Notes: a model not told the origin generated them from the letters alone. A DNA stretch of 5,858 nt from an uncultured Butyricicoccus sp. (GCA_947575935.1 CANPPM010000184.1:1-5858); one strand, 5' to 3'. Positions 1 to 5,858 are shown, counted from the first letter of the stretch. Numbers and translations are program-made.

Positions 1-1522
1 TGATCGAAATGCTGTTAAACAGCTGCACTGTGACGTCAGATTCGGTGCAGGCAGTCACAACACCCTCCATCTTGCTCTCAGCGCGCGGATCGCTGACCAC
101 GGCACAAATACGCCCATAGGTATCAAAGAGAAGCGTGATGCGGTCGCCAGGGCCCATCTGTTTAAAACTGGTAGCAAAGCTTTCTGGGATTTCAAATTTG
201 GTGTTCAGCACCGTAATCTCTTCCGGATAACGGAACGAAGGCACGGCTTCATCAAAACGGCCCGTAATGCGGTTGCTGCAAACCATGGCTGTGCGGGTCT
301 CACTATTCAGCGTAATCACATCATACTGATTGAGCTGGTCTTTGCGAAGCTTCTTTCCCTCTTTCTCGATCGTCCAACCCGAACCAGAGGGGATGTTTTT
401 CACCGTTCCATTGATGCCGAGAATCAAGGTCGGGAAATTCAGATGCTGCGAGCTGGCAGAAATCACCTTAATCACGCCGTTCTGATCATAGTGCAGGGTA
501 ATTGTGCTGCCTTCCGCAAGCTCGACCCAACCTGACGCATACTCGTAAACCTTGCCCCGGACAACCAACGGCGTATGGCGCGGGACATAAATGAAACCTG
601 TCCCATCGTTGGCAAGCAGCCCTTCGGGTTCAATCCTCTGCAGTACAACATCGCGCGATACCGTCTGGTCTGGCAAGAAACCGCGCACAGCCTCCGGCCT
701 CTCCTTGTCAAAAACCACCGTCCCCTGCGTGCCAACCACAGACGGGTCAATTGAACCGACCACCTCGCGGGTAACCAGCTTCCTTTCTTTCCCCTCTTTA
801 ATGTCATCGGGGTGCACCCCTTCATAAAAGGTTGCCTGGCTGGCAGTCAGGGTAGAATCCGTATCACTGGTCGCAACCAGAATCGAATTTTGTACAGGTT
901 CAGCGCCAGAGAAGCGGGTCAGCAGCGGCTTGCCCTCTTTATCGTCCGCACTCAATGTATTTCGGAACAGGATCGCTGCATCCCCCCGCGTAATCGCGAT
1001 ACCCGGCTCGGTTACCTGCAAATTGGTCAGCAGCCCGAGCGCCCGCGCCTTTGCAACGTAATCGTTCGGCCAAAAGGGGCCAATATCCGCCTGCTCATAG
1101 CCCAGCATGCGCAGCGCCATGGTGCATGCTTCCCCCAGTGTGGTCGGGTTCCCCGGACCAAAAGTCCCGTTCCCCAAACCGCGGATAATCGGGCTTTTTT
1201 CAAAATCAGGGTGCCGCACCGCTGCGTTGACCCACCCAGAGGCCCAGTGTCCCGCAGGGACATCGGGAAAAATTGTATAACTGCTGTAATTGTCAACATT
1301 GGTAATCCCCAGCGCGCCTACGGCCAGCCGGGTGAACTCCGCACGGCTGAGCAGGCGGTTGGGTTCATATTCCCCCTGCCCATTTCCGCTGATAATCCCC
1401 ATGCTGGCCAATGAGCTTGCCGCCTGCTGGGTATAGCTGTCCGAAATATCGGAAAAGCCCGCACCCGCGCTGACAGACAGCAGCGTAACCGCCAACAGCG
1501 CGGAAAGAATTCTTCTTTTCAT
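1..1522 (-). CDS. S-layer homology (SLH) domain surface protein, 3'-truncated by window edge
   Basis: The reading frame is open from the ATG at 1522 to base 1 (507 codons, no stop), so the C-terminus lies outside the window. Residues 1-21 look like a Sec signal peptide: MKRR, a hydrophobic core, and an AGA cleavage site. Three SLH repeats follow. Repeat 1 (about 22-73) has FSDIS, GIISG and SRAE. Repeat 2 (about 84-142) has FPDV, HWA and a degenerate TLGEA. Repeat 3 (about 148-190) lacks the opening FxDV but keeps TRGDA. SLH triplets bind secondary cell-wall polymer, so this should be a non-covalently wall-attached protein. Residues 191-507 are beta-rich with internal repeats: G338-S355 (ITLHYDQNG) resembles G459-S477 (ITLLFDTYG), about 121 residues apart. 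I recognise no catalytic motif, so the function of this part is unknown. It is the last visible gene of the exporter cluster, 68 bp after the permease. The start is fixed by GGAGGA 8 nt upstream. Confidence 0.9.
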   Translation of the reverse strand, partial: MKRRILSALLAVTLLSVSAGAGFSDISDSYTQQAASSLASMGIISGNGQGEYEPNRLLSRAEFTRLAVGALGITNVDNYSSYTIFPDVPAGHWASGWVNAAVRHPDFEKSPIIRGLGNGTFGPGNPTTLGEACTMALRMLGYEQADIGPFWPNDYVAKARALGLLTNLQVTEPGIAITRGDAAILFRNTLSADDKEGKPLLTRFSGAEPVQNSILVATSDTDSTLTASQATFYEGVHPDDIKEGKERKLVTREVVGSIDPSVVGTQGTVVFDKERPEAVRGFLPDQTVSRDVVLQRIEPEGLLANDGTGFIYVPRHTPLVVRGKVYEYASGWVELAEGSTITLHYDQNGVIKVISASSQHLNFPTLILGINGTVKNIPSGSGWTIEKEGKKLRKDQLNQYDVITLNSETRTAMVCSNRITGRFDEAVPSFRYPEEITVLNTKFEIPESFATSFKQMGPGDRITLLFDTYGRICAVVSDPRAESKMEGVVTACTESDVTVQLFNSISI

Positions 1523-1530
1523 GTATGATT

Positions 1531-1536
1531 TCCTCC
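1531..1536 (-). promoter_or_regulatory. Ribosome binding site of the SLH protein gene
   Basis: GGAGGA lies 8 nt before the ATG at 1522 on the minus strand. It supports this start, which opens a clear signal peptide, over the ATG at 1547, which is in another frame that closes after 60 codons. Confidence 0.85.
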
Positions 1537-1556
1537 AAAAAGAACAAAGATCATCA

Positions 1557-1576
1557 GGGCTGTACCATCACAGCCC
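1557..1576 (-). other. Intercistronic stem-loop between permease and SLH genes
   Basis: On the minus strand GGGCTGT and ACAGCCC form a perfect 7-bp stem with a 6-nt loop (GATGGT). It is preceded by four more Gs and lies about 20 nt before the SLH gene's ribosome site. The downstream sequence TGATGATCTTTG has no continuous T-run, so it is not a convincing intrinsic terminator. A hairpin here could stabilise or help process the polycistronic mRNA, or reduce read-through to the last gene. The role is inference; only the pairing is seen. Confidence 0.5.
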
Positions 1577-1590
1577 CCCCGCAAGCGGCG

Positions 1591-2817
1591 TCACTGCGTC
1601 CGCAGCGCGTCGACCGGCTGCATGGAAGCCGCCTTGTTTGCCGGATACAATCCGAACAAAATGCCCAGCAGCGCAGAGAACAGGAACGCTCCAACCACCA
1701 GTGAAAAACTTGGCGTCACAAGAAACGTATCCACGACAGGCGCCCATGGATCATTGACCAGACTCCCGAACATCGATTTCCCCCAGATCGCAGAGCCGAT
1801 AAATCCAAAAACAATGCCAATTGCACCGCCCATACACGAAATAACAGCCGATTCAATCAGAAATTGACTGATAATATCCCGTTTGCGCGCGCCGATTGCC
1901 ATTCGAATCCCGATCTCGCGGGTGCGCTCGGTAACGGTGACCAACATAATATTCATGATGCCAATGCCACCGACCAGCAACGAGATCGCCGCGATGCCCG
2001 CCGTCTTTGCAGACTCCTTATTCTGCTCAGTTTCCGCGCGTTCCTGCCACTGTACATCAGAATATACATCAAAATAGCCGTTTTTTTCAAATTTGGACGC
2101 AAATTTTGCTTTCGCTTCCTCACAGAATTTTTTGACGCTTTCACTGTCAAGGCCGGCCGCCGCCAAATCGGGCTCGATCTCCCAGCCATTAATACGGCGC
2201 TGCAGCGAGATCGGCATACCAAGGAACTGGTCCTCTGTATTCAGCTTACCACCATAACGAGAGGCATACACACCGACAATTGTAAAGCTCTGTCCATTGA
2301 TTTTAAGTTTTTGATCTAGCGGGCTCATCGCAACAAAAAAGTATTTCCGCACCGCGTCGCCGATCACACAAACACGCGACTGATTCCGGATATCTGCCTC
2401 GGTGATATCCCGCCCCAACACGACCTTCTGCCCAGTCGAAGCGGAATATCCCTCATCGATAAAATAACAGGAACCGCCGTTATTCATATCCATTTCTTTT
2501 GAACGGTATTTGGCGGTGATGCCGCTCCCATAACTGTATTGCCCAAAGGAAGAGAGCGTCTTTCCAACCTGTTGCTTACAGTATTCAATCACTTCCTCCT
2601 GCAGATAACTGTTGTCTGTCCAAAAATAAATCTGAATCCGATTAGCGCCCTGCGCCTCCATCTGCAGGCGGCTGTACTTTTGCTCGGCCTGCGCGCTTGC
2701 TACCAGCACAATGACCGTCGCCACACCGATGATAATCCCCAACATGGTCAGGAGAGACCGGATTTTATTGGACAGCACCGATTTGACGGCCATCAAGAAG
2801 GTCTGGGTCACATTCAT
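1591..2817 (-). CDS. MacB/FtsX-family ABC transporter permease
   Basis: This 408-aa protein is the membrane subunit of a MacB-type (type VII) ABC exporter. A short cytoplasmic N-terminus leads into TM1 (about 20-42; MLGIIIGVATVIV is family-typical). A large extracytoplasmic MacB periplasmic-core-like domain follows (about 43-270), including GRDITEADI and VCVIGDAV. Then come TM2 (about 273-296), TM3 (about 321-345) and TM4 (about 369-391). The FtsX-family signatures are clear: GGIGIMNIMLVTVTERTREIG (from 283), the coupling stretch RMAIGARKRDI (305-315) and the terminal GLYPANKAASMQPVDAL. The length is usual for a stand-alone permease without a fused ATPase; two copies are expected to pair with two ATPase copies. 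Its ATG overlaps the ATPase stop (ATGA), with AAAGGGGG at 2832-2825 as ribosome site, implying translational coupling. The family moves substrate by conformational coupling with an adaptor rather than through a membrane cavity. The substrate is unknown. Confidence 0.95.
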   Translation of the reverse strand: MNVTQTFLMAVKSVLSNKIRSLLTMLGIIIGVATVIVLVASAQAEQKYSRLQMEAQGANRIQIYFWTDNSYLQEEVIEYCKQQVGKTLSSFGQYSYGSGITAKYRSKEMDMNNGGSCYFIDEGYSASTGQKVVLGRDITEADIRNQSRVCVIGDAVRKYFFVAMSPLDQKLKINGQSFTIVGVYASRYGGKLNTEDQFLGMPISLQRRINGWEIEPDLAAAGLDSESVKKFCEEAKAKFASKFEKNGYFDVYSDVQWQERAETEQNKESAKTAGIAAISLLVGGIGIMNIMLVTVTERTREIGIRMAIGARKRDIISQFLIESAVISCMGGAIGIVFGFIGSAIWGKSMFGSLVNDPWAPVVDTFLVTPSFSLVVGAFLFSALLGILFGLYPANKAASMQPVDALRTQ

Positions 2818-3563
2818 TGTACAACCCCCTTTCCCGCACGGTCGGAAATGATATGCCCATCTGAAATCGTGACAACACGCCGCGCCATCTCGGCAAGCTT
2901 ATTGTCATGTGTAATCAAAATAATCGAGGTCCCCTGCCGGTTTAGCTCAGATAGCTGATTCATGATCTCCCGGCCCGACCCGGAATCCAGGTTGCCGGTC
3001 GGCTCATCCGCCATGATAATCGGCGGCTTCGCAGCCACTGCCCGGGCAATTGCCACACGCTGCTGCTGGCCGCCCGACATTTCGGAAGGACGGTGGAATA
3101 TCCGTTTTTCCAGCCCAACCGCCTCCAGCGCCGCCTTAGCCAGTCTCCGCCGCTCGCCGGCTGACATGCCGCGGTAAATCAGCGGCAGCTCCACATTCTC
3201 CAGCGCAGTCAGCGCGGGGATCAAATTAAACCCCTGAAAAATAAACCCAATCTCCCGGTTGCGAATGGCCGACAACGTGGAAGGCGGCAAATCGCTCACC
3301 GCCTGCCCATCCAGATAGTAAGTACCGTACGTGGGAATATCCAGGCAGCCGAGAATATTCATCAGCGTCGATTTCCCCGAACCGGACTGCCCCAAGATAC
3401 ACAGGAACTCCCCCCACGGTACGGCGAGGGAAATATCGTCCAGCGCACGCACCTCGTTTTCCTTGCCCTCGTTGTAAATCTTGCTCAGCCGCCGCACGTC
3501 GACCAGCAAGCTGCCGTCAGCGGCCGGAGCAGGCGGCGCAGCCGATTTGCGTTTCCAAAACAT
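2814..3563 (-). CDS. MacB/LolD-type ABC transporter ATP-binding protein
   Basis: This 249-aa cytoplasmic ATPase powers the neighbouring permease. All nucleotide-binding motifs are intact: Walker A GQSGSGKST (58-66), Q-loop Q110 in FIFQGFNL, signature MSGGQ (162-166), Walker B IIMADE (182-187) with catalytic E187, D-loop GNLD (190-193) and switch H219. The phrases GFNLIPALTALENVELPL and DEPTGNLDS are typical of the MacB/LolD/FtsE branch. The first roughly 18 residues (FWKRKSAAPPAPAADG) are an Ala/Pro-rich extension before the usual domain start at about L19, making it somewhat longer than the common 220-235 aa. The start at 3563 is kept because AAGGAAGGGG (3583-3574) precedes it at a suitable distance and overlaps the adaptor's stop codon. 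It begins 18 bp after the adaptor gene and ends in a 4-bp overlap with the permease. The ATPase assignment is very secure; the transported substrate is not. Confidence 0.96.
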   Translation of the reverse strand: MFWKRKSAAPPAPAADGSLLVDVRRLSKIYNEGKENEVRALDDISLAVPWGEFLCILGQSGSGKSTLMNILGCLDIPTYGTYYLDGQAVSDLPPSTLSAIRNREIGFIFQGFNLIPALTALENVELPLIYRGMSAGERRRLAKAALEAVGLEKRIFHRPSEMSGGQQQRVAIARAVAAKPPIIMADEPTGNLDSGSGREIMNQLSELNRQGTSIILITHDNKLAEMARRVVTISDGHIISDRAGKGVVQ

Positions 3564-3581
3564 GTGCCTTACGCCCCTTCC

Positions 3582-5471
3582 TTAGCCGACGCCCTCTGCT
3601 TCCATCTGCTGCTGATACTGCTCGTATGCATCCTGCGGCGCAGCCAGGAAGACCTCTACCCCGTCACCGATGCCTGAAACCACCTCGGTATTCTCCGAGT
3701 CACTGATGCCGGTTTCAATCGGTACGAGCACAAAGCCATCCGGCACCTCGCTTCCTTCCGGAACAGGAATGGCGTTTTCAAAGCTTTGCCCCTCGCCCGG
3801 CTTGACGTATACCGCCGCACCCTCCTCGATATACACAACCGAGGAAGAAGGCACCATCACACAATCCTCTCTGGACGCCGTTGTAATTTTAAAGTCTAGC
3901 GAACGGTTAGGCGAAAGCGTTTGTTCCGGATTTTCGTCCACCGCAATCACAATCGGGAAATTAATTGAACTGCCGCCCCGTCCGCTCTCATTGATTTCAG
4001 CCTTCATAGACACACTGAAAACCGACCCGGTGAACATGTCGCCCGACTCCATAGTCAGTTCAACATATTGCCCGACTTCCAACTTATCAATATCCAGTTC
4101 TGGAATGGTCGCCTTGACCACAATACTGCTAAGATCGGCGACTGTACAGGCTGCCTTCTGGCCGTCCACTTTTTCCCCCTCGCTAACCGAAACATCAATC
4201 ACAATCCCATCAATCGGCGACGTGACGGCGGCCTGTTCCAGCAGTTTTTCCAGTTCAGCAACACGCTCTTGTTTCTGCTCGTACATTTTCTTCTGACTTT
4301 CTACCGCGGCGCTTGCACTTGCAACCGCATCGGTAACATCCGGATTGGTCAGCCGCAGGATCGTCTGGCCCTCGGTAAACCGGTAATAGCTCAGCCCATC
4401 CACCGAAGACACCGTGCCGCCGCTCTCCAGCACAAGCGGCTTTTCGCGGGTGTATTCAATCTTGCCCGTATCCGCGGGCACAATCAGCTCGCCGTCGATC
4501 AGGATCGTGCCGATCGCATCCATATCCTTCGTCAGTGTACCCGGATTGTCAAACGCCAGCGTTACGCGGAAGGTCTTGGTACCATCGGGTGAAATGCGCT
4601 CAATTTTTTCCACCTTCTCCACCGTTGCCGGCACTGTAGTCATCGTATATGCAACCGATACCGTTGCAGGCATTCCCTCTGTAATACGATCTATGTATGC
4701 ATCGCTGTAATAAAGCGGCACGTGCAAAACGCTGTCATCAACCAGAACGCCGATGGTCGTCCCCGCATCCAGCTCATCGCCAAGCCGGACACGCAGCTCG
4801 GCATTCCCGGCGTCCTCTTCATCCGTTGCACCCGCAGGGATCAGTTTCCCCGCAAAAGGCGCCGTCACATTCAGTGCGGCGGCCTTCTCCCCCGCACTGC
4901 GCAGGCTGCGCTGCGCATCCTCAATTCCCTTGCGGGCCGACTCCAGCGCATCCATTGCCTCATCCAGCTCCTTGCGGGTTTCATCCGCATCAATCTTCAG
5001 CAAAAGATCCCCTGCAGACACCTGATCTCCCGGGGCTACCAGGACTTCTGTCACAGTCCCCTTAATATCCTTCCCGAGATCCTCACTGCGCTTGGCCGCA
5101 GTCTGCCCATAGCCCTCTACATAGGTTTCCAAAAAACCCAACTCGGAAAAGGCTGTATCCGTCGAAACGGACTCCTCCTTTTCCATATGCGTCGCCGCAA
5201 AGTAACCGCCGCCGCCCAGTACTGCCGCCGCAAGTATTCCGATTACCACTTTAGCGGCCTTTGGCAGCTTTTTTTTCGTATTCATCTGGTCTGCATACTT
5301 GTTGCGGATTAACGGCTCCGCCGCCAGCGTCGCTGCGGGTGCAGCCGCTTCCGCCACCTCCGCAGCCGCTTCCGCCGTCTCTGCGGGCGGCGTCCCCGTC
5401 GCGGAGGCGCTTTCCGCCCCCGGCTGCAAGTTGTTTTCTATCTGATCCTTTTTCGGATGATCCTTTTTCAT
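3582..5471 (-). CDS. HlyD/MacA-like exporter adaptor protein with two lipoyl/coiled-coil modules
   Basis: This 629-aa protein is a membrane-anchored adaptor for the ABC exporter encoded next. Residues 1-70 are a cytoplasmic tail with an Ala/Glu/Pro-rich part (about 21-52). One TM helix spans about 72-93 (KVVIGILAAAVLGGGGYFAA). A first lipoyl half-motif (138-161, GTVTEVLVAPGDQVSAGDLL) is followed by a helical hairpin (about 163-198), the closing half (201-214, NVTAPFAGKLIPAG) and a beta-barrel-like region (about 245-330). A second such set follows: GGTVSS (351 onward), a coiled coil (about 381-413), AAVTSPIDGIVIDVSVSEGE (414-433) and a second barrel (about 450-490). The end (about 535-612) resembles a membrane-proximal domain. 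Typical MacA/YknX adaptors are about 370-400 aa with one module, so this looks duplicated. The ATG at 5471 is preferred over an in-frame ATG at 5489 because only it has a well-placed GGAGGT. There is no lipobox; anchoring is by the TM helix. Confidence 0.92.
   Translation of the reverse strand: MKKDHPKKDQIENNLQPGAESASATGTPPAETAEAAAEVAEAAAPAATLAAEPLIRNKYADQMNTKKKLPKAAKVVIGILAAAVLGGGGYFAATHMEKEESVSTDTAFSELGFLETYVEGYGQTAAKRSEDLGKDIKGTVTEVLVAPGDQVSAGDLLLKIDADETRKELDEAMDALESARKGIEDAQRSLRSAGEKAAALNVTAPFAGKLIPAGATDEEDAGNAELRVRLGDELDAGTTIGVLVDDSVLHVPLYYSDAYIDRITEGMPATVSVAYTMTTVPATVEKVEKIERISPDGTKTFRVTLAFDNPGTLTKDMDAIGTILIDGELIVPADTGKIEYTREKPLVLESGGTVSSVDGLSYYRFTEGQTILRLTNPDVTDAVASASAAVESQKKMYEQKQERVAELEKLLEQAAVTSPIDGIVIDVSVSEGEKVDGQKAACTVADLSSIVVKATIPELDIDKLEVGQYVELTMESGDMFTGSVFSVSMKAEINESGRGGSSINFPIVIAVDENPEQTLSPNRSLDFKITTASREDCVMVPSSSVVYIEEGAAVYVKPGEGQSFENAIPVPEGSEVPDGFVLVPIETGISDSENTEVVSGIGDGVEVFLAAPQDAYEQYQQQMEAEGVG
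5341..5382 (-). repeat. 21-bp tandem duplication within the adaptor's cytoplasmic tail
   Basis: Bases 5341-5355 and 5362-5376 are identical (GCAGCCGCTTCCGCC on the plus strand), and the full 21-bp units match at 18 of 21 positions. The repeat is in frame and encodes two seven-residue units, AEAAAEV-like and AEAAAPA-like, in the Ala/Glu-rich region before the transmembrane helix. It looks like a small slippage duplication that keeps the reading frame. Confidence 0.75.
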
Positions 5472-5477
5472 CTCACT

Positions 5478-5483
5478 ACCTCC
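5478..5483 (-). promoter_or_regulatory. Ribosome binding site that sets the adaptor start at 5471
   Basis: GGAGGT lies 6 nt before the ATG at 5471 on the minus strand. The alternative in-frame ATG at 5489 has no purine-rich ribosome site and would place the Shine-Dalgarno sequence inside the coding region, so the protein most likely begins MKKDHPKK. Confidence 0.85.
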
Positions 5484-5488
5484 ATCCA

Positions 5489-5515
5489 AACTGTATGGTT
5501 CGTTCTAGTACAGTT
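5489..5515. promoter_or_regulatory. Inverted repeat over the predicted transcription start: candidate operator
   Basis: AACTGTA (5489-5495) and TACAGTT (5509-5515) are perfect 7-bp inverted arms separated by 13 bp, with half-site centres 20 bp apart, about two helical turns. The element begins 2 bp downstream of the -10 box and covers the expected start and early transcript. That geometry suits a dimeric repressor, though it could also form a 5' mRNA hairpin. No regulator gene is present in the window to pair with it. Confidence 0.5.
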
Positions 5516-5516
5516 A

Positions 5517-5545
5517 AGTATACGCCTTCCCATTGGGATTGTCAA
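5517..5545 (-). promoter_or_regulatory. Near-consensus sigma-A promoter of the exporter cluster
   Basis: On the minus strand TTGACA (-35; 5545-5540) and TATACT (-10; 5522-5517) are separated by exactly 17 bp. The -35 is perfect and the -10 differs from TATAAT at one base. Transcription should begin near 5509-5511, giving a leader of about 40 nt before the adaptor ATG. The spacer contains a short dyad, TCCC-ATT-GGGA (5528-5538). This is the only strong promoter seen and probably drives all four genes. Confidence 0.85.
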
Positions 5546-5585
5546 CCTGAGGCCGTCCCAGAAAACGACACAGCTGCCAAGCTAT

Positions 5586-5594
5586 AGTATATCA
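5586..5594 (-). promoter_or_regulatory. Possible second, extended -10 promoter
   Basis: TGATATACT on the minus strand matches the extended -10 pattern TGnTATAAT with one change. No good -35 lies 16-18 bp upstream; the nearest TTG-type hexamer (TTGTCT) is 22 bp away. It would start transcription near 5579, about 70 nt upstream of the main start. The AT-rich DNA just upstream could help RNA polymerase bind. Tentative. Confidence 0.35.
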
Positions 5595-5735
5595 GATTTC
5601 AACCCAATCAGAAAGACAATCCGGAAATGTTTCCAATTTGTATCTGAATTTTAAAATTTTCTTCATTAAGATCTTTAAAAAAAGTTTAAATTTTTATGTA
5701 ATGTTTCATATTTGGAATTTTTTTGAAGTTTTCTG
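5595..5735. other. AT-rich intergenic stretch without a gene
   Basis: No credible gene lies here. The core is extremely AT-rich: by hand count 5641-5700 has only 8 G/C in 60 bases. It includes a 7-A run (5677-5683), T-runs, and the 12-bp palindrome AATTTTAAAATT. A short dyad GGAAA-TG-TTTCC lies at its promoter-proximal side, around 5622-5633. The contrast with the GC-richer flanking genes fits a promoter-upstream region with bent or easily melted DNA. Confidence 0.6.
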
Positions 5736-5753
5736 CCTTCCAAGGGAGCTAAA

Positions 5754-5790
5754 CTGCGGCCCCCTCCCCAATCCGGGGAGGAAACCGCAG
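5754..5790 (-). terminator. Likely terminator of an upstream minus-strand gene
   Basis: In minus-strand RNA the stem is continuous over 16 bp. It consists of CTGCGG/CCGCAG, three U-G wobbles (UUU opposite GGG) and CCTCCCC/GGGGAGG, with a 5-nt loop GGATT. In plus-strand RNA the middle becomes a CCC/AAA mismatch, so the structure favours the minus strand. The following tract, TTTAGCTCCC, is T-poor, so termination strength is uncertain. It would insulate the exporter promoter from upstream transcription. Confidence 0.55.
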
Positions 5791-5810
5791 CTTCTTTAAA
5801 TACAATTTTA

Positions 5811-5858
5811 TTATACTTTTTCAGACGCCCGGACGCGCAGAATTGCATAAGCCGCATA
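5811..5858 (-). CDS. Possible C-terminal tail of an upstream gene (partial)
   Basis: Reading in from the right edge, one minus-strand frame gives YAAYAILRVRASEKV and then TAA at 5813-5811, about 20 nt before the terminator-like stem. The minus-strand bias of that stem suggests that a minus-strand gene ends here. Only 15 codons are visible, another frame also stops nearby (TGA at 5823-5821), and no family can be recognised. This is a tentative call resting on context. Confidence 0.25.
   Translation of the reverse strand, partial: YAAYAILRVRASEKV

Noticed and set aside
812..1414. 200-aa plus-strand reading frame
   Set aside because: Antisense shadow of the SLH gene, low-complexity Arg/Pro/Gln-rich composition and no recognisable motif.
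1365..1547. 60-aa minus-strand reading frame starting MFFLEE
   Set aside because: It overlaps the start of the SLH gene in another frame. The frame from 1522 has a ribosome site, a signal peptide and SLH motifs, and stays open for over 500 codons.
1557..1580. Intrinsic terminator after the permease
   Set aside because: The stem is good, but what follows is TGATGATCTTTGTTC rather than a T-run, so it is reported only as a stem-loop.
4722..5312. 196-aa plus-strand reading frame, with others antisense to the adaptor
   Set aside because: Antisense to a well-supported adaptor gene; composition reflects the complement of its Ala/Glu/Gly-rich codons and no family is recognisable.
5472..5489. Six extra N-terminal codons of the adaptor from the ATG at 5489
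   Set aside because: No ribosome site precedes that ATG, while GGAGGT is ideally placed for the ATG at 5471.
5754..5790. Plus-strand terminator
   Set aside because: The CCC/AAA internal mismatch breaks the stem on the plus strand and no plus-strand gene ends nearby; minus-strand pairing is continuous.
5675..5857. 60-aa minus-strand reading frame MRLMQFCASG...
   Set aside because: It runs through the terminator-like stem and the AT-rich block, has no convincing ribosome site, and ends in Lys/Asn/Phe-rich translation typical of non-coding AT-rich DNA.

Overview
The window carries one leftward (minus-strand) gene cluster of four consecutive genes. In transcription order these are an ABC-exporter adaptor protein (5471-3582), its ABC ATPase (3563-2814), its FtsX/MacB-type permease (2817-1591), and an exported S-layer-homology (SLH) protein (1522 to beyond base 1, so 3'-truncated by the window edge). 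The SLH domains, strong GGAGG-type ribosome sites, TTGACA/TATACT promoter and moderately high G+C coding DNA beside a very AT-rich intergenic region suggest a Firmicute, most likely a Clostridia-class anaerobe of the Oscillospiraceae/Ruminococcaceae kind. That placement is inference; nothing in the window fixes the species.

Layout from right to left. Bases 5858-5811 may hold the last codons of an upstream minus-strand gene. They are followed by a 16-bp stem (5790-5754) that is continuous only in minus-strand RNA, a plausible terminator. Next comes an extremely AT-rich stretch of about 140 bp, an extended -10 promoter candidate (5594-5586), and a near-perfect sigma-A promoter (TTGACA, 17-bp spacer, TATACT; 5545-5517). 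A 7+7 bp inverted repeat lies over the predicted transcription start. The adaptor gene starts about 40 nt downstream. Adaptor and ATPase are 18 bp apart, ATPase and permease overlap by 4 bp (ATGA), and permease and SLH gene are 68 bp apart with a small hairpin between them. No plus-strand gene is convincing.

The three exporter genes form a MacAB / YknXYZ-like unit: a membrane-anchored adaptor, a cytoplasmic ATPase with all nucleotide-binding motifs, and a four-helix permease with a large extracytoplasmic domain. Such systems act by mechanotransmission and export peptides, toxins or macrolide-like compounds; the substrate here cannot be read from the sequence. The SLH protein would be secreted and held non-covalently on cell-wall polymer, so it may be an envelope partner or simply a co-transcribed surface protein. 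The most unusual feature is the adaptor: it is long (629 aa) and appears to contain two successive lipoyl/coiled-coil modules in one chain, plus an Ala/Glu-rich cytoplasmic tail with a recent 21-bp tandem duplication. No regulator, CRISPR array, RNA gene or mobile element was seen.
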